From contig JASBRY010000001.1 of NCBI GenBank assembly GCA_030149165.1, positions 224,053 through 288,052 on the forward strand: a stretch of 64,000 bases of DNA, given 5' to 3'. This DNA comes from Phycisphaerales bacterium (GTDB lineage: Bacteria > Planctomycetota > Phycisphaerae > Phycisphaerales > UBA1924). Under the pieces are notes generated by a model, which saw only the letters and a list, made by a program, of their open reading frames with translations, searched no databases and was not told the DNA's origin. This document shows, piece by piece, positions 43,256 to 52,648 of the stretch; the stretch's first letter is position 1, and every line of letters begins with the position of its first letter. The translations under genes were made by a program, and so were the position numbers.

Positions 43256-45046
43256 ATGAGCCGCCCCAACCCCAACGCCGCCAAGCACAACCGCCTGCTC
43301 ACCCAGATCCAGGAAATCTACGCGCTCTATCAGCAATCCCAGCACCCCAAAGCACAGCAGCAGATCACACGCCTGCTCGCCAAAAACCCGAAGTCCTCCC
43401 ACGCCCATACCCTCGCCGCGATGATCGCCGTTGCGCTGGACGACCAGGACCGCGCCCTCTACCACGCGCAGAGCGCCATCAAGCTCGACCCCAACAACGC
43501 CGACGCGCAGACCACCCTCGCGTCAATCCACGCGCTCCAGAACAACCAACAACTCGCCCTCGACCACTACACCAAAGCCCTCGCGATCCAGCCCAACCAC
43601 CCCGGCGCCCTCGCAGGACTCGGGACCGCGCAGTCCGAACTCGGACAGTACGAACAAGCGCGCCAAACCCTCAAGCAAGTCCAGCAACTCAACCCCGACC
43701 TCCCAGAACCAATCGTCAACCGCGCGCTGCTCGAACTGGATACTACCCATGCGCATCGCGCCATCGAGATTCTCGAATCCGCACCTCCCAATCTCGCCAA
43801 ACACCCCGCCGCGCTCGATCTCTACGCGCTCGCCCACTCCTACGACGACACCAAATCTCCAGAGCAAATCTTCAGCGCCCACAAACGCTACGGCGACGAA
43901 CTCGAATCACAAATACCACCCACAACCAAATACACAAACACCAAAGAACCAACACGCAAGCTCAAAGTCGGATACCTCTCCGGAGATCTCCACAAACATT
44001 CCATCACCTTCTTTCTCGAACCGATCCTCGCAAACACCAACAAAGATCAGTTCGAAACCCACATATTCACGACTTCCGCGCACCGAGACGAGGTCACCGA
44101 GCGCCTCAACCAGCACGCCGACCATTGGCACCTGTGCAACACCCTCACGCTCCCACAACTGGTCAAGCACATCAAAGACCAGCAGATCGACATCCTCATC
44201 GAGCTCGCCGGACACTTCGCTGGACACAAACTCCCCGTCTTCGCCGCCACCCCAGCACCAATCCAGATCACCTTCATCGGTTACGGCAACACCACCGGAC
44301 TCTCACGCATCAACACGCGCTTCGTCGATGAGATCACCGACCCCGCAGGATCCGACCACCTCGCGACCGAAACACTCCATCGTCTCCCAGGATGCTTCCT
44401 CTGCTATCAGCCCCCAACCGATGAGCTTCCCGACATCGTCGAACCCGACACCACCCGTCCTTTCACGCTGGGATCATTCAATAACCTCAAAAAACTCTCA
44501 CAGTCCACCATCAAAGTCTGGTGCGAGATTCTCAAGGCGCGCCCCGAAACAAGCCTGCTCATCAAATCCTCCAAACTCGCCAATGAAGAACTCAAAGCAG
44601 AACTCCTCAAGAGGTTCGCAGAGCAAGGCATCAACCAATCCCGCCTCGACCTCCGCGCGTTCTCACCAACCACCAAAGACCATCTCAACACCTACAACGA
44701 CCTCGACCTCTCGCTCGATACCTTCCCCTACACCGGGACCACAACCACTTGCGAAGCACTTGTCATGGGAGTCCCGATGCTCACACTGCTTGGGAACTCC
44801 CACGCCGGACGCGTCAGCGCCTCGCTCCTCACCGCAATCAACCAAACCGAACTCATCGCAGAATCCGAATCCGACTACATCAACAAAGCACTCAAGCACA
44901 TCGACGCCGGAAAACGCAGCAAAGCCGAGCGCGAATCACTCCGCGATCAACTCCTCAGCTCTCCCCTCTGCGACCAAGCCCCCTATACATCCAAGGTCGA
45001 AGACGCATACCGTACCCTCTGGACACAATGGTGCACATTCAAGTAA
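43256..45046 (+). CDS. TPR-containing O-GlcNAc-transferase-like (GT41) protein
   Basis: The 596-residue cytosolic protein has about six TPR repeats in the first 240 residues (for example ALYHAQSAIKLDPNNADAQT) and a GT41 domain. GT41 features are LKVGYLSGDLHKHS, ILIELAGHFAGH, PIQITFIGYGNTTGL, SFNNLKKLS and the nucleotide-sugar block TGTTTTCEALVMGVPMLTL. SPINDLY/OGT relatives glycosylate proteins on Ser/Thr. The acceptor and donor sugar are unknown. It sits 2 bases after dxr and 25 bases before the sulfotransferase, suggesting co-expression with glycan or protein modification. Confidence 0.9.
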   Translation: MSRPNPNAAKHNRLLTQIQEIYALYQQSQHPKAQQQITRLLAKNPKSSHAHTLAAMIAVALDDQDRALYHAQSAIKLDPNNADAQTTLASIHALQNNQQLALDHYTKALAIQPNHPGALAGLGTAQSELGQYEQARQTLKQVQQLNPDLPEPIVNRALLELDTTHAHRAIEILESAPPNLAKHPAALDLYALAHSYDDTKSPEQIFSAHKRYGDELESQIPPTTKYTNTKEPTRKLKVGYLSGDLHKHSITFFLEPILANTNKDQFETHIFTTSAHRDEVTERLNQHADHWHLCNTLTLPQLVKHIKDQQIDILIELAGHFAGHKLPVFAATPAPIQITFIGYGNTTGLSRINTRFVDEITDPAGSDHLATETLHRLPGCFLCYQPPTDELPDIVEPDTTRPFTLGSFNNLKKLSQSTIKVWCEILKARPETSLLIKSSKLANEELKAELLKRFAEQGINQSRLDLRAFSPTTKDHLNTYNDLDLSLDTFPYTGTTTTCEALVMGVPMLTLLGNSHAGRVSASLLTAINQTELIAESESDYINKALKHIDAGKRSKAERESLRDQLLSSPLCDQAPYTSKVEDAYRTLWTQWCTFK

Positions 45047-45071
45047 TCACGCGGGCACTCAAGACACACAC

Positions 45072-45866
45072 ATGACCACCGATCACCCCGTCATCTGGCT
45101 CGCTTCCTATCCAAAGAGCGGCAACACTTGGCTCCGCTTTATGCTCTACGCCGCACTCTACGGACCGCCAAAGCGCTCTGCCGATGTCCCCGCAAAGATC
45201 CAAGACATCCATCGCCCCATGCCCACCGATCTTGATCCGCAAGGCCCCCACTATATCAAAACCCATTTCGCCCTCACAGACCAACACCCCAAACTCGATC
45301 AGACTATCAAAGCAATCCACATAATCCGCAACCCACGCGATGTGCTCCTCTCCGCCCTCAACTATCACCGCCTCAACTCGATCACTTCCGCGCAACTCTC
45401 CTCGAAGGACTACGCGAAGACCTTCATCGCAAAGAAAGGCGATCCCCAATATCTCCAGCTCGGATTCGGGACTTGGGCCGAGCACGCACGCACCTGGAGA
45501 ACAACCGACCGCTTCCCTGTCCTCCCCCTCCGCTATGAGGATCTCAAATCCGATCCCGAAGCACAACTCATCAAGATTCTCGAGTTCCTCGAGATCGAAC
45601 ATTCACAAGAGCAAATCGCGCAAGCCGTCGCCGCGAGTTCCTTCGATGCGATGCGCGCTCTTGAGATCAGAGAAAAAACCACTAAGAAAATGAACGATCT
45701 CTCCAAACGCCTATTCGTTGGTTCCAAGGACGCGACTCGCAAAGGTATCTACTTCATGAACAAGGGAAAGACCAACCAGTCACTCGATAACATCGCATCG
45801 GGACTGGATGCGCAGTTCAACGCCGCGCTCAAAGATCAACTTGAAGAGTTCGGATACACAAACTGA
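45072..45866 (+). CDS. Sulfotransferase-domain protein
   Basis: The 264-residue enzyme belongs to the PAPS-dependent sulfotransferase fold. The 5'-phosphosulfate loop is YPKSGNTWLRF at about residues 12-22. The 3'-phosphate motif IIRNPRDVLLSALNYH follows at about residues 88-103, and the late RKGIYFMNKGK region resembles the family's RKGxxGDWKN element. The open frame extends far upstream in a shadow frame of the glycosyltransferase, but the ATG at 45072 is the sensible start. Acceptor unknown. It is convergent with a second, distant sulfotransferase-like gene, only 8 bases away. Confidence 0.88.
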   Translation: MTTDHPVIWLASYPKSGNTWLRFMLYAALYGPPKRSADVPAKIQDIHRPMPTDLDPQGPHYIKTHFALTDQHPKLDQTIKAIHIIRNPRDVLLSALNYHRLNSITSAQLSSKDYAKTFIAKKGDPQYLQLGFGTWAEHARTWRTTDRFPVLPLRYEDLKSDPEAQLIKILEFLEIEHSQEQIAQAVAASSFDAMRALEIREKTTKKMNDLSKRLFVGSKDATRKGIYFMNKGKTNQSLDNIASGLDAQFNAALKDQLEEFGYTN

Positions 45867-45874
45867 GCGTTCAA

Positions 45875-46672
45875 CTACGCCTCGTATCCAAGCAACTCAC
45901 AAACCTGCCTATACCGCTCATCACTCCGGAATCGCTCGAGCATTTCCTCGTCCACACCCTTGCGCTCCAGGGGCCGGATCTCATTGACCCGCGTCCCCTC
46001 GCTCCCGGCACGCTTTACATCCCCCGTCACATGCTCATACGACCCCCATCGCTGCGCGTATCCAGCATCAAAGTCGATCTCGAGCATCCCGCACAGCTTC
46101 TTGAGCTCACCATCAGGATCACGAGTCAGATCTTCGTAGCGTACGAACCCGCGCTCCTCTGCGTACTGCGCGTACGCCAGATTCCCATCGAGGAACAAGT
46201 CCCAGTCCACCCCGCCATCTTCAACGATCACCGCGATCTTCGAAAGCGATACATACTGATCTACCGGATGCCTGACCGTGCACGCCTCCACCACTTCATA
46301 CGCGTCTTGCAACGAGTCCCTCAGCGCCGATCCCATCCGCGCCTTCGCGTATGGTCGTCCGTAGTAATCCAGATGCGACCAGTCCCGGAGCACAAGCGTC
46401 TCGCCGCGTCCGCTCGCTCGCGTCTCGCACATCCCCACGAACTGCAGCATCGTCAACTTACGAAGCCGCCTCCACCGAGCGATCTGCTTCTTATCGATCA
46501 GCCCAAACCACTCCACCGCTTGCCGAATCGGATCGGTCGCCACAATATTGTCCGGATGCACCTCCGACAGGAGCACCACTCCGTCCATTGAACCAATGCA
46601 CTTGGAGATCAGTGTCCCGCCGGTCCGCGCCAGATGCCGCAATATCCGAATCTTTGGCTTTCGTGATCCCAT
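45875..46672 (-). CDS. Sulfotransferase-family protein (divergent)
   Basis: The 265-residue product starts with a P-loop-like RTGGTLISKCIGSM at about residues 16-29, followed by LLSEVHP, as in the sulfotransferase family that acts on carbohydrates. Later conserved elements are TVRHPVDQYVSL and FVRYEDLTRDP. It differs strongly from the neighbouring plus-strand sulfotransferase, so they are not tandem duplicates. It lies upstream-adjacent to a nucleotide-sugar epimerase on the same strand, suggesting a role in making a sulfated or modified glycan. No signal peptide is seen. Confidence 0.78.
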   Translation of the reverse strand: MGSRKPKIRILRHLARTGGTLISKCIGSMDGVVLLSEVHPDNIVATDPIRQAVEWFGLIDKKQIARWRRLRKLTMLQFVGMCETRASGRGETLVLRDWSHLDYYGRPYAKARMGSALRDSLQDAYEVVEACTVRHPVDQYVSLSKIAVIVEDGGVDWDLFLDGNLAYAQYAEERGFVRYEDLTRDPDGELKKLCGMLEIDFDAGYAQRWGSYEHVTGDVKRAGSEGTRVNEIRPLERKGVDEEMLERFRSDERYRQVCELLGYEA

Positions 46673-46710
46673 GACTTACCTATCTGTACTGTCCGAATCG
46701 GGGCGACAAA

Positions 46711-47709
46711 TCAAAGACCAACCACTCCGCGATGCGCCTGCATCCATTCCCATTGCTTCTCCATCCCCTCGCGGATGCTCGTCGTCGGCGCGTATCCCAG
46801 TTCCTTCTTCGAGCGCTGTAGATCCGCCCAGGTCCGATCGACATCCCCCGCCTGCATCGGTAGCTGATCGATGATCGGCTCGCGCCCCACAACCTCCCCA
46901 ACCGTTCGGATCAACTCGTGCAGCTCCATCGGATGATCGCTTCCCAAGTTCCAGATCCGATACCCAAACTCATCAATCCGCTCATACGCCGCGAGCACAC
47001 CCGAAACGATGTCATCCACAAAGGTAAAGTCTCGGCTCATCGACCCATCACCAAACATCGTGATCGTCTCACCCTTGGACACCTTGTGTAAAAACAAGCG
47101 GATCGCAAGATCAGGACGCTGCCGCGGACCAAACACCGTAAAGAACCGGAGCATCGCGATCGGGAGCCCAGTCAGATGATGATGCGTCTCCCCAATCAGC
47201 TCGCACGCACGCTTGGTCGCCGCGTATGGAGAGATCGGATGCTCCACAGAGTCCCCCTCCCCGAACGGCACCGTCTTGTTATTCCCATACACCGAAGAAG
47301 ACGACGCCGCGAGCACGCGCCTACACAATGAACCGTCCCCAGCAGCGCTCGCCGCACTCAGGACCGACTGCGTCCCCGTCACATTGACGCGCGCATACCC
47401 AACCGGATCCGCGATCGAAGGACGCACACCAGCTTTCGCCGCAAGATGCACCACACCACTCACAGAGTGTTGCGACATCAGCGACGACAGCGCGCCGCTG
47501 TCCTCGATATCCATCTCCTCAAACACGAACGATCCGCCCGTGTCCTCAACCATCTTGAGATTGTGCTCTTTCATCGAACGCGCGTAGTACGGATCAAAGT
47601 TGTCCACCCCAACCACCTTCGCGCCGCGACCGATCAGCGACGCCGAGACATGCGAACCGATAAACCCCGCGGCCCCCGTCACCAACACACACTCGTTCCC
47701 ATAGTCCAT
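46711..47709 (-). CDS. NAD-dependent nucleotide-sugar epimerase (UDP-glucuronate 4-epimerase-like)
   Basis: The 332-residue short-chain dehydrogenase opens with the NAD motif GAAGFIGSH, has VDNFDPYYARSMKEHNL, the catalytic Ser/Tyr/Lys set (SSSSVYG and YAATKRACE) and the C-terminal RDFTFVDDIVSGV block. The pattern best fits UDP-glucuronate 4-epimerase-type enzymes, but UDP-glucose 4-epimerases share much of it. The ATG at 47709 has GAGG 6 bases before; an upstream TTG is rejected. The 38-base spacing to the sulfotransferase gene suggests an operon. Confidence 0.85.
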   Translation of the reverse strand: MDYGNECVLVTGAAGFIGSHVSASLIGRGAKVVGVDNFDPYYARSMKEHNLKMVEDTGGSFVFEEMDIEDSGALSSLMSQHSVSGVVHLAAKAGVRPSIADPVGYARVNVTGTQSVLSAASAAGDGSLCRRVLAASSSSVYGNNKTVPFGEGDSVEHPISPYAATKRACELIGETHHHLTGLPIAMLRFFTVFGPRQRPDLAIRLFLHKVSKGETITMFGDGSMSRDFTFVDDIVSGVLAAYERIDEFGYRIWNLGSDHPMELHELIRTVGEVVGREPIIDQLPMQAGDVDRTWADLQRSKKELGYAPTTSIREGMEKQWEWMQAHRGVVGL

Positions 47710-47894
47710 ACACAACCTCGATCAATATCAGAATCAGATCCTAGGTCACACCCACCAGACCCCCAACCCAAGACAAAAAATCACCAACCGGATCACTCCA
47801 CAGATTGTCCTCAAAGCAATCACCAAATCATCTCAATATGAAATTGAAACTGTTCACCCCAACGCACCGGCCAGCAACAGCCAAAAGCAAGTCC

Positions 47895-47932
47895 AAAAAA
47901 AAGCAGGGTGCCATGGGTCCACGGCACCCCGC
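47895..47932 (-). terminator. Strong minus-strand intrinsic terminator with a recurrent GCAGGGTGCC stem
   Basis: GCAGGGTGCC (47903-47912) pairs with GGCACCCCGC (47923-47932) with one mismatch around a 10-base loop. On the minus strand it runs into eight T residues. It lies about 45 bases downstream of a small orphan minus-strand ORF and upstream of the epimerase gene, which it would insulate. The stem sequence recurs near 58544. Confidence 0.85.
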
Positions 47933-47977
47933 TGGAGGAGAGAGAGATCTGTATAGAATGATCGAAACAGATAACCT

Positions 47978-48145
47978 TCAAGCTTTCTTATCGGTATATT
48001 GACCAAAAACCTTGCCTATCTTCACATATTTCACATTATGTTCGGACTTTATTCGCATACAATCTTCCCCTGCATGTGGATATCTCCGTTTCTTGATCCA
48101 AACTATGTCGATACACTCGCCTGCAAACACAAACAATCCAAACAT
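47978..48145 (-). CDS. Candidate small orphan protein, 55 residues
   Basis: This short frame in an AT-rich patch reads like a protein: mixed hydrophobic and charged residues ending 'KYVKIGKVFGQYTDKKA', with an internal KKRRYPHAGEDC. It is followed at the right distance by the intrinsic terminator at 47895-47932. I see no good ribosome-binding site before the ATG, and the longer frame upstream looks like a shadow of the ybeY start region. No family is recognised. It may be a remnant of a larger acquired gene or a real small protein. Confidence 0.3.
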   Translation of the reverse strand: MFGLFVFAGECIDIVWIKKRRYPHAGEDCMRIKSEHNVKYVKIGKVFGQYTDKKA

Positions 48146-48180
48146 TACAAACTCGCACCAACACCCAAAGCACACACGCC

Positions 48181-48765
48181 ATGTCACCCTCCACCGACGA
48201 CGAACCTCGATCTTCCAAGCCTCGACCAGAGGCCGACGATGACCCACACCCGGCGACCAGCGGTGCATCTCCACAACCCGACTTCGAACTCTTCGATCCC
48301 CTCAACCTCATCACCCAACAAGAAAACCAACAACTCCATCAATGGGTCAGCGCTGTCTTCGCGCACCTCAGCGCGTCCGGCTCCGTCCGTGTCAAACTCG
48401 TGAGCGACGAGCAGATGTCCAGCGCCCATCTCCAATACTCAGGTATCCCAGGCACCACCGATGTCCTGACCTTCGACCTCAACACAGAGCACGATCTCGA
48501 ATCCGACATCCCCAAAGAACTCGATACCGACCTCATCGTTTGTGTCGATGAAGCTCAAAGACAATCGTCAGACCTCGGCCACTCCACCACCCACGAGATC
48601 CTCCTCTACATCATCCACGGCACACTCCACTGCCTCGGATACGACGACCACACACACGAAGACTTCACCAAAATGCACGCATACGAAGATCAACTCCTCA
48701 CCAAAGCAAACATCGGACCGCTCTTTGATCTGAGCAACACCCCATCCAAGGAAACCAACCAATGA
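48181..48765 (+). CDS. ybeY: Endoribonuclease YbeY
   Basis: YbeY is a single-strand metallo-endoribonuclease involved in 16S rRNA 3' maturation and ribosome quality control. The His motif is in THEILLYIIHGTLHCLGYDDH (second part HGTLHCLGYDDH), the family's HGxLHLxGYDH. The protein is 194 residues with an extra polar N-terminus of about 45 residues. Its stop overlaps the start of the corC-like gene (ATGA), the same ybeY-ybeX order seen in Escherichia coli. No PhoH-like gene precedes it here. Confidence 0.93.
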   Translation: MSPSTDDEPRSSKPRPEADDDPHPATSGASPQPDFELFDPLNLITQQENQQLHQWVSAVFAHLSASGSVRVKLVSDEQMSSAHLQYSGIPGTTDVLTFDLNTEHDLESDIPKELDTDLIVCVDEAQRQSSDLGHSTTHEILLYIIHGTLHCLGYDDHTHEDFTKMHAYEDQLLTKANIGPLFDLSNTPSKETNQ

Positions 48766-50087
48766 CCACCCCCTCACCAGGTTGGATATTCGTCATCCTC
48801 TGCGTGCTGCTCACGCTGTCGGCGCTGCTCTCCTCAGTCTCCGTCTCGCTGCTCACCCTCTCGCGCGCCAAGCTCGCGTCGCTGATCCAACGCGATGAGG
48901 ATTCCCCGCTCTCCAAACGCCTCAAAGTCATTGAGAAAGATCCCGACGGCCACGCCGCCGCGATCAGACTCCTCACCATCTTCGTCAACCTCCTCGCCGG
49001 ACTCGCCTCGATCTATTGGCTCACCGGCGTGCTCGATCTCCCCTACGCAACTTTCCCCGCCGTCCTCGGCGGACTCGTCATCGCTACGCTCCTGATCTGG
49101 CCAGTCACCATGCTCGTACCGATCGGGATCGCCAACCACGCCGGAGAACGCTTCGTCGCGACCTTCTCCCTGATTATCCGCGCCACCCACGCGATCTTCG
49201 CGCCCTTCCTCCTGCTCATGCGATTCCTCGATGAAGTCATCCGAAGACTCGCCGGCACAGACCTCGAACCCGCTCAAGACGCGATCAGCTCCGAGCTTCT
49301 CTCCGTGGTATCCGAAGGTGAACGCGAAGGACACTTCGACGAGACCGAACGCGACATGCTCGAAGCCGTCGTCGAGTTCCGCTCCACACTCGCAGAATCC
49401 GTCATGACCCCGCGCACCGAGGTCGATGCACTCGAGTACACCGACGATCTCCAAGCCGTCCAGCGCTTCATCGACGAGCACGGCCACTCCCGCGCCCCCG
49501 TCTACAAAGAAAATCTCGATCACATCATCGGGATGCTCTACGCCAAAGACCTCCTCGGATGGATCATGTCCCACGACCCCTCCGATCAGTTCAACCTCCA
49601 ATCCATCCTGCGCGCCCCCTCGTTTGTTCCCGAGACCAAAACCGTCCGCGAACTGCTCGCTCAACTCCTCGCTGACAAAGTCCACATCGCGATCATCATC
49701 GATGAATACGGCGGCACCTCCGGACTCGTCACGATGGAAGACATCGTCGAAGAAATCTTCGGCGAAATCCAAGACGAATACGAAAAACCAGAAGACGAAC
49801 CAGGAGGCGTCGAGATCGACGAGGCCTCCGCGTACGCGACCATCGACGCGCGCACAGAGATCGACGACGCCAACGATGAACTCGAACGACTGGGAATCGA
49901 GATCCCAGAATCAGACGACTACGACACCGTCGCCGGATACATCAACACCACGCTCGGCAGAATCCCCGAACAAGGCGAGCAAGTCACCCAAGACTCCATG
50001 AACATCACTATTCTGGAAGCAGAACCCACCCGCGTGCTCTCGATCGCCGTCGAACCCGCGTCCGATGAAGAAGAAGCCGTCGATTAA
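48762..50087 (+). CDS. CNNM/CorC-family protein (DUF21, CBS pair, CorC_HlyC domain)
   Basis: The 441-residue membrane protein has an N-terminal DUF21 domain with about four helices, a linker 'FDETERDMLEAVVEF', two CBS domains (VMTPRTEVDAL- and a second with IIIDEYGGTSGLVTMEDI) and a C-terminal CorC/HlyC domain (DDYDTVAGYI). This is the YtfL/CorC-type group linked to magnesium or cobalt efflux and membrane integrity. The stop is 8 bases from the convergent LuxR-type regulator. The overlap with ybeY implies coupled translation. Confidence 0.9.
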   Translation: MTTPSPGWIFVILCVLLTLSALLSSVSVSLLTLSRAKLASLIQRDEDSPLSKRLKVIEKDPDGHAAAIRLLTIFVNLLAGLASIYWLTGVLDLPYATFPAVLGGLVIATLLIWPVTMLVPIGIANHAGERFVATFSLIIRATHAIFAPFLLLMRFLDEVIRRLAGTDLEPAQDAISSELLSVVSEGEREGHFDETERDMLEAVVEFRSTLAESVMTPRTEVDALEYTDDLQAVQRFIDEHGHSRAPVYKENLDHIIGMLYAKDLLGWIMSHDPSDQFNLQSILRAPSFVPETKTVRELLAQLLADKVHIAIIIDEYGGTSGLVTMEDIVEEIFGEIQDEYEKPEDEPGGVEIDEASAYATIDARTEIDDANDELERLGIEIPESDDYDTVAGYINTTLGRIPEQGEQVTQDSMNITILEAEPTRVLSIAVEPASDEEEAVD

Positions 50088-50095
50088 TTTGAATA

Positions 50096-50782
50096 TCAGT
50101 CTTTGTCCGAGGTCATGTCGTGATCTCGCACGCGCCGCACGCGTTGCCGCGCCGAATCTTCCGCCGTCAATCCCGCTTCACGCGCGATCAGCGCCAGCTC
50201 AACCTTGTTGGACTTCTGCAGCTTCGCGCCGAGCGAGATGCGATGATTCTCGACCGTCTTCACCGAACGATGCATCAGCTCCGCAATCTCTTTCGCCGTC
50301 AAACCCTGACCGATCAGCGCCAAGACCTCAAGCTCACGCTTGGTCAGCACACACAACTCGCCGAGCCCCGCGACTTCCGACTCAACGACAGACATCTCGG
50401 AATCGAGCAGCAAGCCCGCTTCTCCGCCAGCACCGACGCGACGCGTCACCACCAGCACACGGAACGGCTCGCCGTCCTCATTGCCCAATGACCGCATCCA
50501 GCTGAACTGCTGCTTCCCCTGCCAAATCGTGCGCAGGATCATCTCCTTGCCAGTTTCCTCAATCTCGCGGATCAAACGGATGCGCTCATCCGCCCACTCT
50601 TTGGGAAAGCCGAGCTGGATCAGATCCTTCCCGATCACATCATCAATCTGAGGAGGAGTCGCAAAGAAGATCCGCAGCGAGGTCTCGTTGATGTACAACA
50701 CCACCCCATCACGATCCAGCACCGCCACCCCTGTGCCGGGTTCCTGACTCAAGACATTGAAGATCGTTTCGCTTTCGCTCAT
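50096..50782 (-). CDS. PAS-domain LuxR-type transcriptional regulator
   Basis: The 228-residue regulator has a PAS domain at about residues 10-120 (GTGVAVLDRDGVVLYIN...) and a C-terminal LuxR helix-turn-helix with LTKRELEVLALIGQGLTAKE and KTVENHRISLGAKL. The longer frame to 50878 overlaps the start region of cysS, so I use the ATG at 50782. A TAATAT box lies only 11 bases before that ATG, so the mRNA may be nearly leaderless, which is inference. There is no receiver domain; the ligand of the PAS domain is unknown. Confidence 0.88.
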   Translation of the reverse strand: MSESETIFNVLSQEPGTGVAVLDRDGVVLYINETSLRIFFATPPQIDDVIGKDLIQLGFPKEWADERIRLIREIEETGKEMILRTIWQGKQQFSWMRSLGNEDGEPFRVLVVTRRVGAGGEAGLLLDSEMSVVESEVAGLGELCVLTKRELEVLALIGQGLTAKEIAELMHRSVKTVENHRISLGAKLQKSNKVELALIAREAGLTAEDSARQRVRRVRDHDMTSDKD

Positions 50783-50842
50783 TTGTAGTACCAATATTAG
50801 CCGCCCATCTCTAAGTGAAGCTCGAATCCTAGGATTGCAGCG

Positions 50843-52633
50843 ATGACATTCAAACTGTACAACTCCATCACCAAACAAACTGAGTCATTTTCCCCAAAGA
50901 ATCCAGACTCAATCACCTTCTACTCCTGCGGCCCAACCGTCTACGACGACGCGCACATCGGAAACTTCCGCTCCTTCCTCGCCGCCGATCTGCTGCGCAG
51001 ATGGGTCGAGTCCCCTATGTGCAAACTCCAAACAGAATCAGGCGAACCCCATTCAGGTCCCCGCACTGTCACCCATGTCATGAACATCACCGATGTCGGA
51101 CACATGACCGACGACGACAACGCCGACGGCGGAGGCGAAGACAAAATGGAAGTCGCCGCCCAACGCATCAAACAAGCACAAACCGAAACTAAAAAGGATG
51201 GATCGGTCCACAAAGCCGCGGACATCGATCCAAACGATCCGCGCGCCATCGCACGCTTCTACGAACAACGCTTCAAAGAAGATGCCATCGCGCTGGGACT
51301 CAAAGTCGCGATCGAAGCAGAATCCGATCCCTCGCTCATGCCGCGCGCCAGCGAGCATGTCGAGCAGATGAAACAGGTCATCGTTGATCTGCTCAACAAC
51401 AACCACGCCTACGCCGCAGGACAGCCCGGATCCCGCGCCGTCTACTTTAATACACAAACCTTCCCCAACTACGGCTCCCTCTCCGGAAACACACTCAACC
51501 AACTCAAAGGCGGCGCCGGAGGTCGCGTTGACGAATCACAACAATCCGAAAAGAAACACCCCGCCGACTTCCTCCTCTGGAAAGAAGACGCATCGCACAA
51601 AATGAAATGGGACGCGCCTGATCACCCTGACTGCAACGACTGGGACCAGGGATACCCCGGCTGGCACATCGAGTGCACCGCCATGGCTTTAGCACGTCTC
51701 GTTCCAGGAGGTCTCGACGCCGCCCGCGCCACACACGCGACCATCGACCTCCACTCCGGAGGCGAAGACAACATCTTCCCCCACCACGAATGCGAGATCG
51801 CGCAGTCCTGCTGCTTCACACACAACCAGTCCTTCGCGCGCCACTGGTTCCACGCACGATTCCTCAAAGTCGAAGGCGAGAAGATGTCCAAGTCCAAAGG
51901 GACCATGTACACCCTCCGCGACTTTACAACAGACAACAATCCTGCTGGAAAATCACCTATCGACCCCGCTGCAGTGAGACTTGAACTGCTTAAAACCCAC
52001 TATCGAGTAAATGCTGATTTTTCAATTGAAGGACTGAGACGAAGTGAGCGCCGAATCAAAATCTGGCGGAGAGATGTAAGAGAAATGATGGCGGTCATTG
52101 ACGATCCATCGCTTCGCTGGAATTACCATCGATTTGGACACTTGCATGGATTTGCAGATGATATGAATGACGATCTCAACATTGCTGGTGCTATCTCCAT
52201 CTTTGAAAAATCAAGGATCGCGACACTTTTTGCATACGACTTAGATGAGGCAAAAGAGAAACAACAATTAGACGCAGCTGCCGAGAAAGTCATTCTTCCT
52301 GAAACGCCATGGGACCCAGAAGTAGCACTGAATATCTGGCAAGACGAGTCAAAATCTGACACTGAAAGATCCCTCGCAGCAACGCACCTCATCGACAACA
52401 TCCTCGGCGTCATCTTCCGACCAATCGAAAAAGGTCAAGACACCGGCATCGCCCTCTACCAACCCGGCGTCACCCCCTCCGAAGAAATCGAGTCCCTCCT
52501 CCAACAACGCGCCGACGCGAAGAAGTCCAAGGACTTCGCGACCGCCGACGCGATCCGCGACCAGCTCTCCGCGATGAACCTCTCCATCATGGACAAGCCG
52601 GGAGGCAAGGTCGAGGTCGCGCCGATCAACTGA
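50843..52633 (+). CDS. cysS: Cysteinyl-tRNA synthetase
   Basis: CysRS charges tRNA-Cys. The CGPTVYD...HIGN motif is at about residues 29-42, the KMSKSKG loop near residue 350, and GWHIECTAM has zinc ligands. The protein has 596 residues, about 100 longer than most bacterial CysRS. The extra length is mostly a charged insert after ITDVGHM (around residues 90-120) and a loop near residue 230. Codon use changes abruptly to AT-rich between about 51925 and 52385 and then returns to the neighbour style. The core enzyme assignment is firm. Confidence 0.95.
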   Translation: MTFKLYNSITKQTESFSPKNPDSITFYSCGPTVYDDAHIGNFRSFLAADLLRRWVESPMCKLQTESGEPHSGPRTVTHVMNITDVGHMTDDDNADGGGEDKMEVAAQRIKQAQTETKKDGSVHKAADIDPNDPRAIARFYEQRFKEDAIALGLKVAIEAESDPSLMPRASEHVEQMKQVIVDLLNNNHAYAAGQPGSRAVYFNTQTFPNYGSLSGNTLNQLKGGAGGRVDESQQSEKKHPADFLLWKEDASHKMKWDAPDHPDCNDWDQGYPGWHIECTAMALARLVPGGLDAARATHATIDLHSGGEDNIFPHHECEIAQSCCFTHNQSFARHWFHARFLKVEGEKMSKSKGTMYTLRDFTTDNNPAGKSPIDPAAVRLELLKTHYRVNADFSIEGLRRSERRIKIWRRDVREMMAVIDDPSLRWNYHRFGHLHGFADDMNDDLNIAGAISIFEKSRIATLFAYDLDEAKEKQQLDAAAEKVILPETPWDPEVALNIWQDESKSDTERSLAATHLIDNILGVIFRPIEKGQDTGIALYQPGVTPSEEIESLLQQRADAKKSKDFATADAIRDQLSAMNLSIMDKPGGKVEVAPIN

Positions 52634-52648
52634 TCAGAGCATCAAGAG

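Noticed and set aside
43431..45071. Upstream extension of the sulfotransferase frame
   Set aside because: It is a shadow frame of the TPR/GT41 gene, extremely rich in Ser, Thr and Pro; the real start is the ATG at 45072.
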